Shown here in pieces: positions 1-11,576 of a DNA stretch of 64,000 nt. A program made the translations under genes and the position numbers. Source of the DNA: Styela clava (Eukaryota; Chordata; Ascidiacea; Stolidobranchia; Styelidae); NCBI RefSeq assembly GCF_964204865.1, contig NC_135258.1, positions 7,493,001 through 7,557,000 on the forward strand, in the 5' to 3' direction. Numbering within the stretch: position 1 is the first letter of the stretch; each line of letters begins with the position of its first letter. The notes under the pieces are model-generated. The model searched no databases. It had not been told where the DNA came from and was given only the letters and a program-made list of their open reading frames with translations.

Positions 1-176
1 ATTAAGAATTTATTTTCATATTGCCACAATTATGATTAATGCCAGTGTAATAAAGTTATATTATCAAAGCATTTCATCACAAACAAAATGACCTGGGGAT
101 TGCCACATGTTCAAGTCGTATCAAACAAAGATATCTTTGTTGGGACTGAATATCTTCAGCACTAGGTGAGACTAGT

Positions 177-252
177 GTGGTGGCATAGACCGAACTATCA
201 TGGCGTCACCTGGGAAAATCTTGGATTCGAATCCCGTGCCCACCACCTCACC
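177..252 (+). repeat. tRNA-derived SINE head (putative)
   Basis: A tRNA-like segment begins with GTGGTGGCATAGACC, which resembles an A box, and has GGATTCGAATCC, a near-consensus B box, about 50 nt later. The ends GTGGTGG and CCACCAC are complementary like an acceptor stem. The T-arm stem is mismatched and no clean cloverleaf forms, so this looks like the head of a tRNA-derived SINE and not a working tRNA gene. The body may continue to about 380. No second copy was found in the window. Confidence 0.45.
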
Positions 253-659
253 AAGGGTGTAATAAACTAGGTATGCAACACCTAACCAGAAAAGATTTAG
301 ATACTTTCAAACTATAGTAGCTCCCTACTAGCAGTGGTGGGTTGTGCAGAGCCTTGTTCAGATCGAAGACATAAATACATCACAAAGTTTTAATGGGATG
401 GGTTATACAAGATTCTTTTCCAATGCCAACTTACTCAGTAATAAAATCACAATTCTCAAGCACCACTAGAATGTGTCAAGACCTTTTTCAAAGAAGTCAT
501 TACAGTATTAAATTAGTTGGAATAGGGGAATTTTGAGTAAGAAGGGAAGATAACTGCTCGACTGATAGTAAAAGTGAAGTCACAAATTCAAGTTGAAAAA
601 GGATTAATAAATCCCAGCTTAAAAATTATTTCTGCAAAAGTATCGCTGTCACGACTTAC

Positions 660-3600
660 ATAAAATCCATTTAAATCTTCACCATAAACTTGTTTGAACT
701 TTGGAAGAGAAAATTGAACTCCAGAAGGACTGAAAAAGATTGCGATAGTAGGATTGATATTTTGAGACTTATGGTTCTTAATTGCTTCAAATATTTTCGG
801 ATGTTCGATAGTCTCATAGACTGTTTGGCACGTTAGCTTGATTTCTGAACAAAGAGGAACGTTTAGTAAAAAAAGTTAACAACACAGAACAGAAAATTTA
901 ATGGTACTCCCGTAGTGTGTGTACTAGGTTAGGCTTAGGCCATAATTTTATTCCGATTTTCCTTATTTTAGTTCTATAACGAGTTCAGGGACTGTCTGTG
1001 TTAGCCAAGTGAATATACACCCATAAGCTTCAGTCCCTTTACACAACTGGATGTAAAGTAGGCGAATAAAATTAGATACACCCATCTTGGTACACACACT
1101 TCTGAAGCACCAAGTTAAGAGTTGGAAAAAGATTATCAAGGCTGCACCAATGTAGGTTTGAATTGATACAAGCTTAAATGAAATGTGACAAGTTTGATAA
1201 TTTATCATTTTTAATCAGAATATACGAAATTCAAATATTTTTGGATGTTCTGTTTGTTTCATATACAGGTTAGCATCTTAATTTAAATCCTGAAAATATC
1301 AAATCAAATAGGCGGCATGTTATGAAACAGTATACAGCACAACAGAAATTTATGAATTTGTTGTTCTCAGCTAAAAGAAGCTAATTGAGAAAGTTACAAA
1401 GAGGTTATCAAGGCTGTACCAATGTCAGTGGAAATAGGTGCAAGACATAAAATGCTCAACCAGAAGGTGCAATCTTCGATATTTATTTCCCATTATAAAA
1501 CCATTATTATTTTTAAAATCACTTATTTTTATTTACGACTTGTGCAGAGAAACCTTGATCTATAAAAAAAAATTTAAAATTGGTAACAGACAGTAAATTG
1601 ATTTTTAAACACATGCTTAATGAATAGACTAAAAAATGCCCAAAGAATTCCAGACAATAAAATTTTGTAGTGTCAAACCAATGGTTAAAGATATTCGAAC
1701 TTAAAAAGCTTTCATAATTTAACTGTATTTGGTTCTAGAGTGTCAAGTTGTTCCACAATCTTTGAGTTAAAAAATTCTTCTTTGCACACATGAATTAGTT
1801 ACACCTTAAAGCTTAAAACAACAAAGTGTTTATAATGCTATACCTGCTTCTTTCAGCATATTTGGTAAAGTCTCCCGTTTCAATTGCCCACATGGGAAGA
1901 GAAAACCTTTAGAAGAGATTGAAGAATTTTCTAAAATGCAGAAAACATATTGTTCAAAGATACCCGTTTAAATTTTGCATGCACTAATTCTGGGTAGAAA
2001 TTTCAATTTGTATTCGCTTTAGTATTACTAATATTCTTTCATTTTTTTAATTGTATAATACTCATTCATGAACATATGATAAACAACCGTACTTAAACTG
2101 TTCCTAAACAGCAGTGCGACTTGCATATAACAATAGCTAAGGATTTATTAAAGATTGAATAAATATAGTAGTTTTTATGCATGATGAAAGAGAAATTTAA
2201 CAAAAAAGGTTGGTTGAATTTACCCAATTTCCAATGGATCTCTATATTCACCAATAAATATGGAGAGTATTACTCAGACTATAAAGTTGAATTTACCTAA
2301 ACTTGCAAATTCAGTTAATCTGAGTGTTACCCATCATAAGCAAAATAACAGACCTGCAATAATTAGCTTCGCCAACTCCTCTGCATTTCCACATCCTGAT
2401 CCAGAACATTTGAAACCAATCTCAGAAGCTAAATATAAAATAAACATCAACACAGTTTGTCACTTAAACATAATTGAATGATTTGAACTCAAAATATATT
2501 TATGGCAAGAGAACCCATCATTAATATTGAATAAACGAATAAGATGATGAACACTGAAACTACTCATACTAATATTAATTTCAAGACTCTTCTTCAAGTG
2601 TCAGTTCACAGTTTAATTCCAAACCAATTTATATATCATAGATGTTATATACCGAATTACGGTATACAAAATACAGTAACAAGAAGAGAAATGATTTCAC
2701 AAAAGGTTACTTTAACACACCAAATTTGTAAGTAACCTCTGAAATGGACAATCACTTGCAATTAAACAAAAATTTTGAATCATACCCAATTTATCTGTTG
2801 CCTTGCCAACAACGTAACAATTTTTTTGCAACGATACTTTGGTGATTGATGATGCTATTTTTTCTAGTGCTGTTCTCGTGGCTTTCACAGCATTTCCACT
2901 TGTGAATATAATACCATCATATGTGTCTTGAGACAACTGAAAAATAATTGAAGACGAGAAATGTTAGAATTTGCTATTATGAAAGAAGGGAACACGAACT
3001 CAAACATTCTAAAAGTATTGACTGATATTTTAGGATGGAGGACTTCAAAGAGGTAACTTTCAGAGTCACTATCACAATTTGATGAAAAATATAGACTGTT
3101 TTTAATAAACCAGGGTTTCCTAAACTTTTTGAGCTGCGGATTCCTGTTAGTAAATCTTATTTTTGACAGACCCCCACGTCGTATCAATTTCTGTGCCTAA
3201 CGGACGAGGAAAATTAACCTTTGACAAAATAAAACTCATGAAACAATACATACTAATGTTGAATACTGGCAGGCTAACGGCAATTTGATAAAATCATGAT
3301 TTATTTGTAATGTTTTGAACTCTTTTCATATCGTTGTGGGCCCCCCGTGGGGAACACTGCACCTAATTGGGGCTTTGAATTAAATTTACTGGTACTCAAT
3401 AATATCTTTCAGATAAATTCACAATTTAACCCAAGAAGTTTTGTAGAAATTATGCAGATATTCAATACTGCCAAGGCGTCTGAAGACTTCTGTGTTTGAA
3501 TTTAAATAATGCTGCTATAACTACCATAAGCAGAATTCGTTGAAATAAACAATAAATTACCAGTTTTTCAAAGTGATCCAAGTTGACAAAATTGATTGAC

Positions 3601-3695
3601 AGAACGGGTATGAATATGACGTTCCCAAACTCTTTTAATGCAATATGGTATGGGTCTGACGTTTGTTTCCGTTCTTTAAGCAAAATTATATTCAT
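660..3695 (-). CDS. UROS: Uroporphyrinogen-III synthase, last exon outside the window
   Basis: Fourth enzyme of heme synthesis: it closes hydroxymethylbilane with D-ring inversion to give uroporphyrinogen III (HEM4 family). Five exons on the minus strand: 3695-3561, 2936-2786, 2428-2354, 1906-1844 and 844-660. All have GT/AG borders and agreeing phases, giving 203 codons. Landmarks match human UROS in order: start MNIILLKERK then FIPVLSINF; DGIIFTSGNAVKA; NCYVVGKATDKL; CGNAEELAK; FLFPCGQLKRETLP; and TIAIFFSPSGVQFSL before the donor at 659-658. The human C-terminal segment around AAIGPTTA is not found in 1-659, so the last exon, roughly 60 aa, should lie to the left. The ATG follows the PHPT1 stop codon by 40 nt on the same strand. 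Family identity is secure. The 63-nt exon's acceptor at 1907-1908 is the least certain border. Confidence 0.93.
903..1111 (-). mobile_element. 210-bp hAT-type MITE copy (family A), in a UROS intron
   Basis: Copy of the commonest short element in the window. One end reads GGTACTCCCGTAGTGTGTGT and the other GTACACACACTTCTGAAGCACC, which are imperfect inverted repeats. The interior carries the family sequence TTTACACAACTGGATGTAAAGTAGGCG. Flanking 8-mers AATTTAAT and AAGTTAAG agree at 6 of 8 positions, consistent with an aged 8-bp target duplication. It has no coding capacity. Confidence 0.75.
3111..3359. mobile_element. hAT-like MITE in UROS intron 1 (tentative)
   Basis: The left end CAGGGTTTCCTAAACTTTTT and the reverse complement of the right end, CAGTGTTCCCC, resemble hAT terminal repeats. 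No clear target duplication was seen. The minus-strand ORF at 2885-3187 runs through it and is not a gene. Confidence 0.4.
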
Positions 3696-3735
3696 GATTC
3701 ACACAGCATGCAACAGTTAAACTTTTAAATAGTTT

Positions 3736-4107
3736 TTAATATCCTTTATCAGATATTTTAATTTTATAGTCTGGGTATTTCTTTTGCAAAATTGTCTTTG
3801 TCAAACTATGATCTGCTTTTCCATATCCCATTGAATATCCATAAACTTTTAGAATTTTTTCATTCGGTTCGTGTAAAATCCTTCCCCCAGCTATAGGTAA
3901 AGCATCAAGACCAAGAGCGTCAATTCCAGGTCCTACTTCCTCAAAAATATCTGAGTGATATTCAGCGTTACAATTACCACGAATTATAATTTTGTTGTCA
4001 TCACCTTCAGTATGTACTCTAATCTGGATATACTTGAATGTACCGGAACTATCTATTTCGACATCAGGCACAGCATCTAGCTTGGCTTTTAGTGACATCA
4101 AATTCAC
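3736..4107 (-). CDS. PHPT1: Phosphohistidine phosphatase (14 kDa, janus/ocnus family)
   Basis: Removes phosphate from phosphohistidine in proteins in the cytosol. The CDS is 4098-3736, 120 aa without introns (human PHPT1 is 125 aa). The start is the ATG of MSLKAKLDAVPDVEIDS. Landmarks of the family are present: VPDVEIDSSGTFKYIQIRV, then RGN..AEYH, whose His is the catalytic His53 equivalent, then GGRI.H and VYGYSMGYGKADH near the C-terminus, ending YPDYKIKISDKGY. A 3' splice-site AG lies at 4109-4108, 9 nt before the ATG, so the 5' UTR exon or a spliced leader would join there. The next gene, UROS, starts 40 nt after the stop codon, suggesting co-transcription. I excluded the in-frame ATG at 4143 because it lies upstream of that splice site. 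Confidence 0.95.
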   Translation of the reverse strand: MNLMSLKAKLDAVPDVEIDSSGTFKYIQIRVHTEGDDNKIIIRGNCNAEYHSDIFEEVGPGIDALGLDALPIAGGRILHEPNEKILKVYGYSMGYGKADHSLTKTILQKKYPDYKIKISDKGY

Positions 4108-4446
4108 CTGATTTAATTTAATAGTGTAAAAAATAAAATTCAATCAAACTGTTGTAACATTGATAAAAATACAGTATGTTATACCACCGGCACAATCTTG
4201 ATATTACACAATTTCTCATTACAAAAGTCAGCTCTAGGTCTAGCCAGACATCCTACTAACTATGACTGACAATTGTATATGGGCTAAGCAATTAAAATCC
4301 AAAATAGCACTTGAAATTGAAAATATTTATTCTTACCAAGCATGGATAAAAATAATATGTTTGTATATAAGTATCACTGTATCTGAAGGTAAGACCTAAT
4401 GGATAAGATCTTTCATAATTTTTCCTGGTACTAATCAATCAATATA

Positions 4447-4523
4447 CAGGGTGTCTCAAAATAAATGAAACCCACAAAATTGGTAATCAAATTAATGGGT
4501 TTCATTTATTTTGGGACATCCTG
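4447..4523. mobile_element. 77-bp palindromic mariner-like MITE
   Basis: The element begins CAGGGTGTCTCAAAATAAAT and ends with the near-perfect inverse ATTTATTTTGGGACATCCTG. It is flanked on both sides by TA, as expected for Tc1/mariner-type insertions. The unpaired centre is only about 20 nt and there is no coding capacity. Confidence 0.8.
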
Positions 4524-5439
4524 TATTTGAACATTAGCACTACTTGATGTTAGTCTCTACATTATCTGCTAAATAATTTGCTCAATCAAGTACACTGCTC
4601 CAATACCAATTAAAACTTTGCAAATTGTGGTCAATTGGTTAGTCTGGCATAAAATGATACGTTATGCCTATGTTTTCTCACTTCAATTTGATCATTCACA
4701 TTCCCTACACCCTGTGACTCTGATAGTTCAGAATGTGTATCTTTTGACTTATTTTTTTATAATTTGTGTTAAAACAATAATATTCATCATAGTCTTTTGA
4801 ATGTCACCATCCAATATAATTCCCATCACCATCGTATATTCCATCACTTCATTCAGATACATATTATGCAGTTGGTTGAGATTATTATTATTTTTTTTTC
4901 TTTTGGCTTGTTGCTAGTTAAACCATAGAGGGGAAATGGAACTATTTTTTTTTATGGTTTAAACAAAACTATTTTATTTCATTCAATACAAATACAGTAC
5001 ACACGTTTTTCAAAGTTAGCTTCTGCGCAGGCGGTGTCTCACGAACTCTTCCGAACTCGCGGATGTAGCAAATAAAATCATTAAACACAGAATATTTGTG
5101 TATTTTTGGCGTTTGATTGCACGTCCAATGTGAGATTATTTTGGTAAGTTTGGACGGCGGTTCTGCTTTACAAAATTCACCAATAGAACTATCTATTTAC
5201 GAGCGCATAAACACTTACAGTATTACACTATTTATCAACAACAGAACGCCGAGACAAGCTAGCCTGAATAAAAGCGTGGCTGGTGAGAGAACAGCCGTGA
5301 GAATAAACGAGAGAGTCCCGGAAGTGAGATAAAAGAAGAGAATTACATTTCGCGCGCGTTGATTGGTTTCCCGCGTTTCGCACCACAACAGTTAGCATAA
5401 ACGCTTGCCCTAGGACTTACAAAATTCGCTGCAGAACTC
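4524..5439. promoter_or_regulatory. Intergenic region between divergent PHPT1 and U1 genes
   Basis: About 1 kb containing no coding exon that I recognise. The part nearest U1, 5340-5439, is richer in GC than its surroundings (CGCGCGCGTT, CCCGCGTTTCGC) and should contain the snRNA proximal promoter. I cannot identify a PSE because that motif differs between animal groups. The ORF at 5117-5332 has no recognisable content. Confidence 0.35.
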
Positions 5440-5603
5440 ATACTTACCTGACGAGGCAGTCAACCGTGATCATGCAGGCGGTTCTGCCTAGGCGAGGCTT
5501 GGCCATTGCACTTGGGCCGGGTTGACCCTAGCGATTATCCCAAATGTGGATAACTCGGTCGTGTAATTTCTGTTAGTGGGGACTGCGTTCGCGCTATCCC
5601 CTT
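5440..5603 (+). ncRNA. U1: U1 spliceosomal snRNA
   Basis: U1 recognises 5' splice sites by base pairing. The gene starts with ATACTTACCTG, the invariant sequence that pairs with the 5' splice site. Stem-loop 1 with GATCATGCAGG (U1-70K site) follows. Stem-loop 2 has the loop CCATTGCACTTGG containing ATTGCAC, the U1A-binding motif. Next come CCCAAATGTGGATAACTCG (stem-loop 3 side), the Sm site TAATTTCTG, and a terminal stem-loop GGGGACTGCGTTCGCGCTATCCCC-like. The length, about 164 nt, equals human U1. All key motifs are intact, which argues for a working gene; no 3' box was confirmed. The 3' end is placed by alignment from memory and may be off by a few bases. Confidence 0.94.
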
Positions 5604-6387
5604 CCAATCTAAATAATAAAATACTGTACGCTTATTCATAGTTATATAAACGCTGTGACTTTTTTTAAGTGACTTGCTCAAAGATAAACAAGGGTGCAAT
5701 GAAACGCCACATTCCCGGCCGCTTTGAAAATAGAGCTAATACCGAGTAAATGATTGAGATTATATTAAAGTAGGCTTCCAAGCATGAAGTAAAAGTTGCA
5801 CTCTGCCCAAACCCTTGGCCCCTTACAAAATGTCAACATATTTCTTGAGATCTGGTACACCCATCCTACAGAGAACTTAATGTCTAGTTACATATCTACA
5901 TTTGTTTATGTCTACGCAATAGTTCATTATTTGGGTAATGTGAACGCTGCTCTGGGATTCCACCATACAGTTCTAAAGAGCAAGGTAGTAATATTTTTTT
6001 CAATTTCAATGATTGCGAAAAACATGTTGTAGGCATTCGGACAAGAATAGTGACAGCTTTGCTGTGCAAGCGATTGCGATACTCTGAAAGTTCTAGTAGT
6101 GCAGCCCAAGATTCGCTGTAGTTTTATATGTTTTGAACTCTGCCTTTCGTGCCGAATCTGATCGTTATTCAAATAGTTCACCAGTTAGGTGGGGCAAGAG
6201 CAACCAATTCACTCGTGAATGGTTAAACGACCCATATTAGAGAACCAAGATTCTGATATTCAACATCCGGAAAATGGGCTCCGAAGTTTAGCATCAACAC
6301 ATCAAGTTGGTCATGTACATTTTCATCCCGGTTTCCATTTTGGGTTTCTATTATTCCATTCACAAGTACTAATGAGATAGTCCAGAC

Positions 6388-6727
6388 CAGTGGTTGCCAA
6401 ACTTCTTTGTATCGTTACCCTTGAATCGAATTACCAAATAACGCAATTACCCCTTTCACAGAAATACAGTAGTCATATTGATATTGTTATCAATTTTCCT
6501 TTGAGTAAACATGGCGATAATACTAACACGTATGGTCGTATGGCATCTCCCGATCCGACTTGAAGATGGTAAACTTGCACTAGCTTATCGTTTTAGTCTA
6601 CAATCTCTACGGCGAAGTCATGTTATTATTGTTATGAAAGGGATCATAAAATGAATTGCTGAAACAGACAACGTCTGGATTTCACCAAGAATTGGCGGGG
6701 GAAATTCTCCTAGTTTGTGAACCACTG
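6388..6727. mobile_element. 340-bp hAT-type non-autonomous element
   Basis: The left end CAGTGGTTGCCAAACTTC is matched by the right end GTTTGTGAACCACTG as an inverted repeat typical of hAT elements. Flanking 8-mers GTCCAGAC and GTCCGGAT agree at 6 of 8 positions. There is no transposase. Confidence 0.75.
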
Positions 6728-7739
6728 GTCCGGATATTCAAAATCGGAAAAATCTCAATTTATTACATTATTCTGCCACAACTACAATTTCATTTTACGA
6801 AGCCGGACACGGACCCCACAAGCCACAACATTCGGTACGGTACACCCCTGGTACATCCTATCAATGTGGTGCACGCTTCCATCTTTTTGATACACAGCGG
6901 GGTTTACTATACACACGGTTGACGAGCACTGCTCTAGAATGGAGACTGTCTACCAGAGCCAAAACAGCAACAGGGTTTGGTTTGCAATGAAGCAGCAGTA
7001 ACTAATAAAAATTCGGTTCCACTTCGATATGCGTTTTATCTCAGAATCATAAGCCTAACCCGCTGTCATCGTTGAGTAGAAACTGTGATCGCATACCAAA
7101 GTGGCATTACTGTAAAAAAAATATATCACGACTTTTGTCTCCATCTTCGTCTAAAAAAACTAAATATTAAAATCCTGTGGTTAAACAACCTAAATGAACT
7201 TTTCATAGAATATATATTTTTCAAGTCTTCTCGATGAGATTGCTTCTCATTTATGGTTTCTTTCCTACGAAATGAAAAGTTCGTCGCGATTTGACATCTA
7301 GAAAAGCGGTTGTTCTATTTAGTACCTTTTCTGTTGTGAATTTGATTCTGCAGAACTGAGTTCAATTTTGTTTGAAATGATCTTGTGACGGGACGATTTT
7401 GCATATTCTTCGGCAATATGTTAATGTTGTTATTAATAATGTTTATCGTATCATCAACAACAAATTCCCTAGATTTTGGGGCTTTTTTGTGGAATATAGA
7501 GGCATAGCAGTAATTTCTCGGGATAGGCCGAGACTCGGATCAGCACTCACAGGCGGGTCGAATCGACGCGTATTTTGGACTCGATTCGATTTCAAGACCT
7601 TGACATTTTTACCGAGTTTTGAATTCATTTCGTTTTTACCAATTGATGCCTACGGTTAGTATTTTTACTTCCATAATGCAGATTTCTACAGCATCAAGTA
7701 CATGCATCTGGAACAAGTAACTAGCTAACTAATCTTATA

Positions 7740-7837
7740 CCCAACATGAGCTGGTAACCAAACAAGAGGCGTGGTTCGCCATATAATTAAGCTATCTAAT
7801 GGGTTTTATTTTCTCCGTGATAAATATGTAAAAACCT
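7740..7837 (-). repeat. Dispersed repeat family D, copy 1
   Basis: On the minus strand this contains ATATGGCGAACCACGCCTC with ACATATTTATC upstream. The same order recurs at 29964-30100 and 58800-58945 on the plus strand and partly at 56935-56995 on the minus strand. Ends are undefined and the class is unknown. Confidence 0.55.
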
Positions 7838-8866
7838 ATCCAATTTTGACTTTCATTATCACCATTGTGGACAGGCATTCGAAGTTACCCGTTTTTCCGG
7901 TAATAATTATGACGTAATATTTTAGTGAAACCATGAATGAAATTTTATTGCGTAAAATTATTTCACCACTCGCAGCGCCATTAAGCAAGAAACTAATCGT
8001 GGGAGAATTGGAATTTTTGGGTCAGCGAGGCCATTTCCCCGATATTTCACTAGTTTTGGGCTATTTTGTTTAGGTTAGTCCAGGTTATTGTAATCTCAAA
8101 ATAGTGACGGGGAAGTGGATAATTGCTTGTTCAAACTACGCGTTAAAAGTAATTTTCCACTTACGACCTTGTGCCACATTTTGGGGTTTTTAGTATCTTT
8201 TCCTGGTCGTACTGTTTTGCTGGAATGTAAATAAATTAGATTCATCGTAGTACCGTAGTATTTTTTTTTTTAAATATTCCAGTTCAGAGGTAGGCCGGTC
8301 AGAGGACTTATTGATGAACCAAGAATCTTGTTATGTGTCCAGGGCATGTGGGAATAGGCTGGTTTATTCAAAAATCTAGTGTGCCGGTACCCTACCGGTT
8401 CGCCATTGTGGACAGTTGGACCTGCATGAATATAAAATGCCAACCTGACCACTGACCAGCATTTACAATATATTCTTAGAATTCATTCACACATGATTTA
8501 ATTCTGGGATCCCATGCAAATTTTAATGTAGTCTATACTTGTATTCGAATGATTTAAAATAACTCTAATTCACTTATGACTTATAAGGTTATAAATGTTA
8601 TTTTTCTTGATCGTAAACACCTAATTCTGTAATTGCTGAATTGTGATAGAATTGACAACTTAGTTTTTTATTTTCAATTTTCTTGTAGACAATGTTGTCG
8701 ACTTCTTGATGATATTGACTTCTCTTTTATGGCCTTTTTTATACAAAATAAACAGCTGGAATTGCTAGTTAATTTCTCATCTTATTTTTTTTTGCAACTA
8801 ATTCTAGAACGGCTAATTAGTTTCTCTTCATTGTAAATGAATGTGGTAATTTTTAAGAGAACTGAC

Positions 8867-9190
8867 TTATACAGTACGGCACACTATACAAATCGGGTGA
8901 CATTGTCCCGTTTCAGAGAAACCCATTTCACAGATGATCAGACACTCCTCCTTTGGAAGACGTCTGGACATTGTTGTCCCGGGTAATTGGGATTGGGACA
9001 TTGTTGTATGGGTAATAATACAGTATAATAGGGTTGCGCAAAATACTACAAAAAAGCGCTGGGAAAAAAAAATCCGATTTAGCGAAGGAAAAAATATTTT
9101 ACCGTAGCATTCGAGAGTTTTTATCAAAAAACGGCAATTTTGGTCATGGGACAGCCGCGATTAATTCAGATTATTATTGAGATGAGCATG
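8867..9190 (+). repeat. Dispersed repeat family E, copy 1
   Basis: Shares ordered blocks with 56549-56830, including GACGTCTGGACATTGTTGTC, then ATTCGA.AGTTTTTA and AATGGCAATTTTGGT-like sequence near the right end. The copies are diverged and have no coding capacity. The class is not determined. Confidence 0.55.
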
Positions 9191-10495
9191 AAGCGATATT
9201 AGGCATCTGACGTGGTCCCAGACGCCCCTCGTTTGTGAGACACAGAGTGTTTGTTCTATTGAGCCAAATGGAGGGAAATTCTTGGAATTTGGATAGTGTA
9301 CAACTTAAAGAATTTTTTCTAATTTTTTCAACTTAAAGAATTTTTTCTAATCATTGAAATGCGACTTGACAAATCTCACGAAAAAATTATCATTATTATT
9401 TTTGAAAATGTCATTAAAGATTGATAACAATTTTTTAGATATTTTTAGCTTTATTTTGTTTTTCACCAAGTTTAAAACTGTTATAAAAATCAAATTTTAT
9501 ATCAAAGCTTATGTGTAGAAAAATTTATCGAGGGATGATCAAGTTCTTATTAGGTATTTATGCGTCCTTCATTTTCAAAGGTTATTTTCAGATTTTTTAC
9601 CCCGTAATAAAAATCGCAGTTCTTAAATTATGAATTGTAATAAACTTCAAGATAAGCTTGATTAAAAATACTTGATATGTAAATCGCAATACTTCTAGAG
9701 CTACAAGTTCAATCTTTAATAAGTTCAAAAGAATAGTTTTGACATAGAAAAAAGATCTTATTCTTGCCTGATACTACATCTGATCACCAATCATTTTTTT
9801 TTCAAATAATTTTAAACATAAGCTGTAACCAGCCATTGATATCTGTTATAGTATTTCAATCTTCTGTCAAAACAAAAATTGTCGCCAATTCCTTCTCTAA
9901 AACTTATTTTTTATCTACCTCAAACACGTCTTGGATGACCAAAATCAATAATCAAAATAATCAAGGTATTTTTACTCATATAAAATTTGAACTATTTACT
10001 CGATCCCAGTAAGGAAACACTCGATGCGAAAATTTTCATGTTTTAAATGCTTTCATCAGATTACACTTTTTTCAAACATGGCTGGTGAGATGTTTGGTAC
10101 GCTTTAAAATATAAAGCTGTCTACCAAAAATAACTATTTTTTGACTAATTTATATGGGTTGGAGCCATAAAAGAATAAATGATTGGGGTTTTGTTTTATA
10201 CGAAATTCAAAAAAAAAGAGTTTTGTCATCAGTTGTATTTGCTAAACCTCTTCAGAGTTTTCAAACCTTCGGTATTATAGAGCCCATGAAGAGGTTAGAC
10301 TATTATTTTTGGAGCCCCACAATAAATTTTAAAAAGATAAAAACACATTTTAATTGTCCTGAGTAAACTGAAATCACTTTAGTCAATGGCTCGGATGTAT
10401 TTTCTGCTTTATATTGAAATAATATTATTTTAAAAAGTAAATGAATAGTTCGCGGAGCCCCTAGATTTCTTTTACTGAGCCCTGGTGCTCTATGG

Positions 10496-10804
10496 CAGGG
10501 CTATTCAACTGGCGGTCCGAATCCGGACCTTTCGAGTATTGGATTTGGACCGCACCTAATTATTTATTTTGGATCATTAGCCCCACTTTTTGAATTTCCT
10601 ATTATAAAATGACCTTCATAGTTTTGAATATATACGAAAAGAACTATAACACCATAATAAACAATTTTAATTTGCTACTAATCATTAGTTGGTCGAGGAA
10701 GTGCTCGTTTAAGGATGCCGAAATATCATTTCTGGAAAGACCGGACCCAAATAATTTTGAAGTTTTGTTTGCGGACCTTCGATAAAAATAGTTGAGTAGC
10801 GCTG
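10496..10804. mobile_element. 309-bp hAT-type element with perfect target duplication
   Basis: Begins CAGGGCTATTCAACTGGCGG and ends AGTTGAGTAGCGCTG, which are inverted repeats. It is flanked by perfect 8-bp direct duplications CTCTATGG at 10488-10495 and 10805-10812. The interior repeats the words GGACC and CCGGAC near both ends. Non-autonomous. Confidence 0.88.
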
Positions 10805-11540
10805 CTCTATGGAGCACTTTGAGAACCAATGTACTAGTATATAAACTTAGTATCAAAGTAGACAAACCTTGCTCAAGGAGTTCAGGGTCAATTAGTTGGC
10901 AGATTAATCATGAGATCCAAGTATTATAATTTTCAAGTTTGATGAGTTTTTTTTCTCATTTACTCAGCTTAACCCTATTTCAAATGTAACCTGCATGTTA
11001 CCTATTATGTAAAGTTTTAAGAACAGAATGGGATTCGAGACGTGATTTCCTATCCGTTGTTGAAAGTTACAAATTGTGTAAATCAGTGCTATGGAGTCAG
11101 AGTCGTTTGTAATCATGCCAGAGTCAAAAGTTTGAATTCTTTGGAATGAGACTTTCAATAGTGCTAATCAAAGTTAGAATTTATGATATAGACTCAAAAG
11201 GGCATCAAGTTTTTCAGCATTTTCAAAACAACAGACAATTAAAGAAAGTTTGTATGTGCAGAAACTTTTGGTATCTAAATTTGTTTTCTTGATTTTGGAG
11301 CTGAGGTCGAAATTATTTTCAACCAGAGTCAGATTAGAATTTTATCCAGAGCTGAGCTGGAATAGTTTATTAGCCAGGAGTTGGAAGTCTGATTCATGTT
11401 TTTTTTTTTATCAGACTCCAGCTCGAGTATTATCATTTTATTTCCCCATGAATATAAATCAATTCAATTACTCCTATTGAGCTTGTTCTAACCTTTAATT
11501 TTACTTTTGAATCATACAGATATGCGCTAGGAGTAATATC

Positions 11541-11576
11541 ATGGAGAGATATTTAATGCAACACAATGCCCCCTAA
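11541..11576 (+). CDS. Upstream ORF overlapping the RPP38 start
   Basis: An 11-codon frame ([11 protein letters not shown], stop TAA) starts 25 nt upstream of the RPP38 ATG and overlaps it by 11 nt in another frame. If the mature 5' end lies upstream of 11541, for example at the AG ending at 11519, ribosomes would meet this ATG first. This could lower RPP38 translation. Function is inference. Confidence 0.35.
   Translation: MERYLMQHNAP

Larger units (their letters stand above)
5604..11519. other. Gene-poor region with transposon relics
   Basis: No exon with recognisable protein content was found on either strand. The stretch holds two clear hAT-type elements (6388-6727 and 10496-10804), repeat family D (7740-7837), repeat family E (8867-9190), and a short tandem duplication near 9301-9350. 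Open frames here (for example 7399-7659, 8270-8452, 9764-10012) are short and lack family features. Confidence 0.5.

Noticed and set aside
177-252. Functional tRNA gene
   Set aside because: A and B boxes are recognisable, but the T-arm is mispaired and the anticodon arm is unclear, so it is listed as a SINE head.
5117-5332. 71-codon ORF upstream of U1
   Set aside because: No family features and it lies in the likely snRNA promoter region.
7399-7659. 86-codon ORF
   Set aside because: Overlaps an antisense frame of the same stretch and resembles GACTCGGA-rich repeat DNA, not protein.
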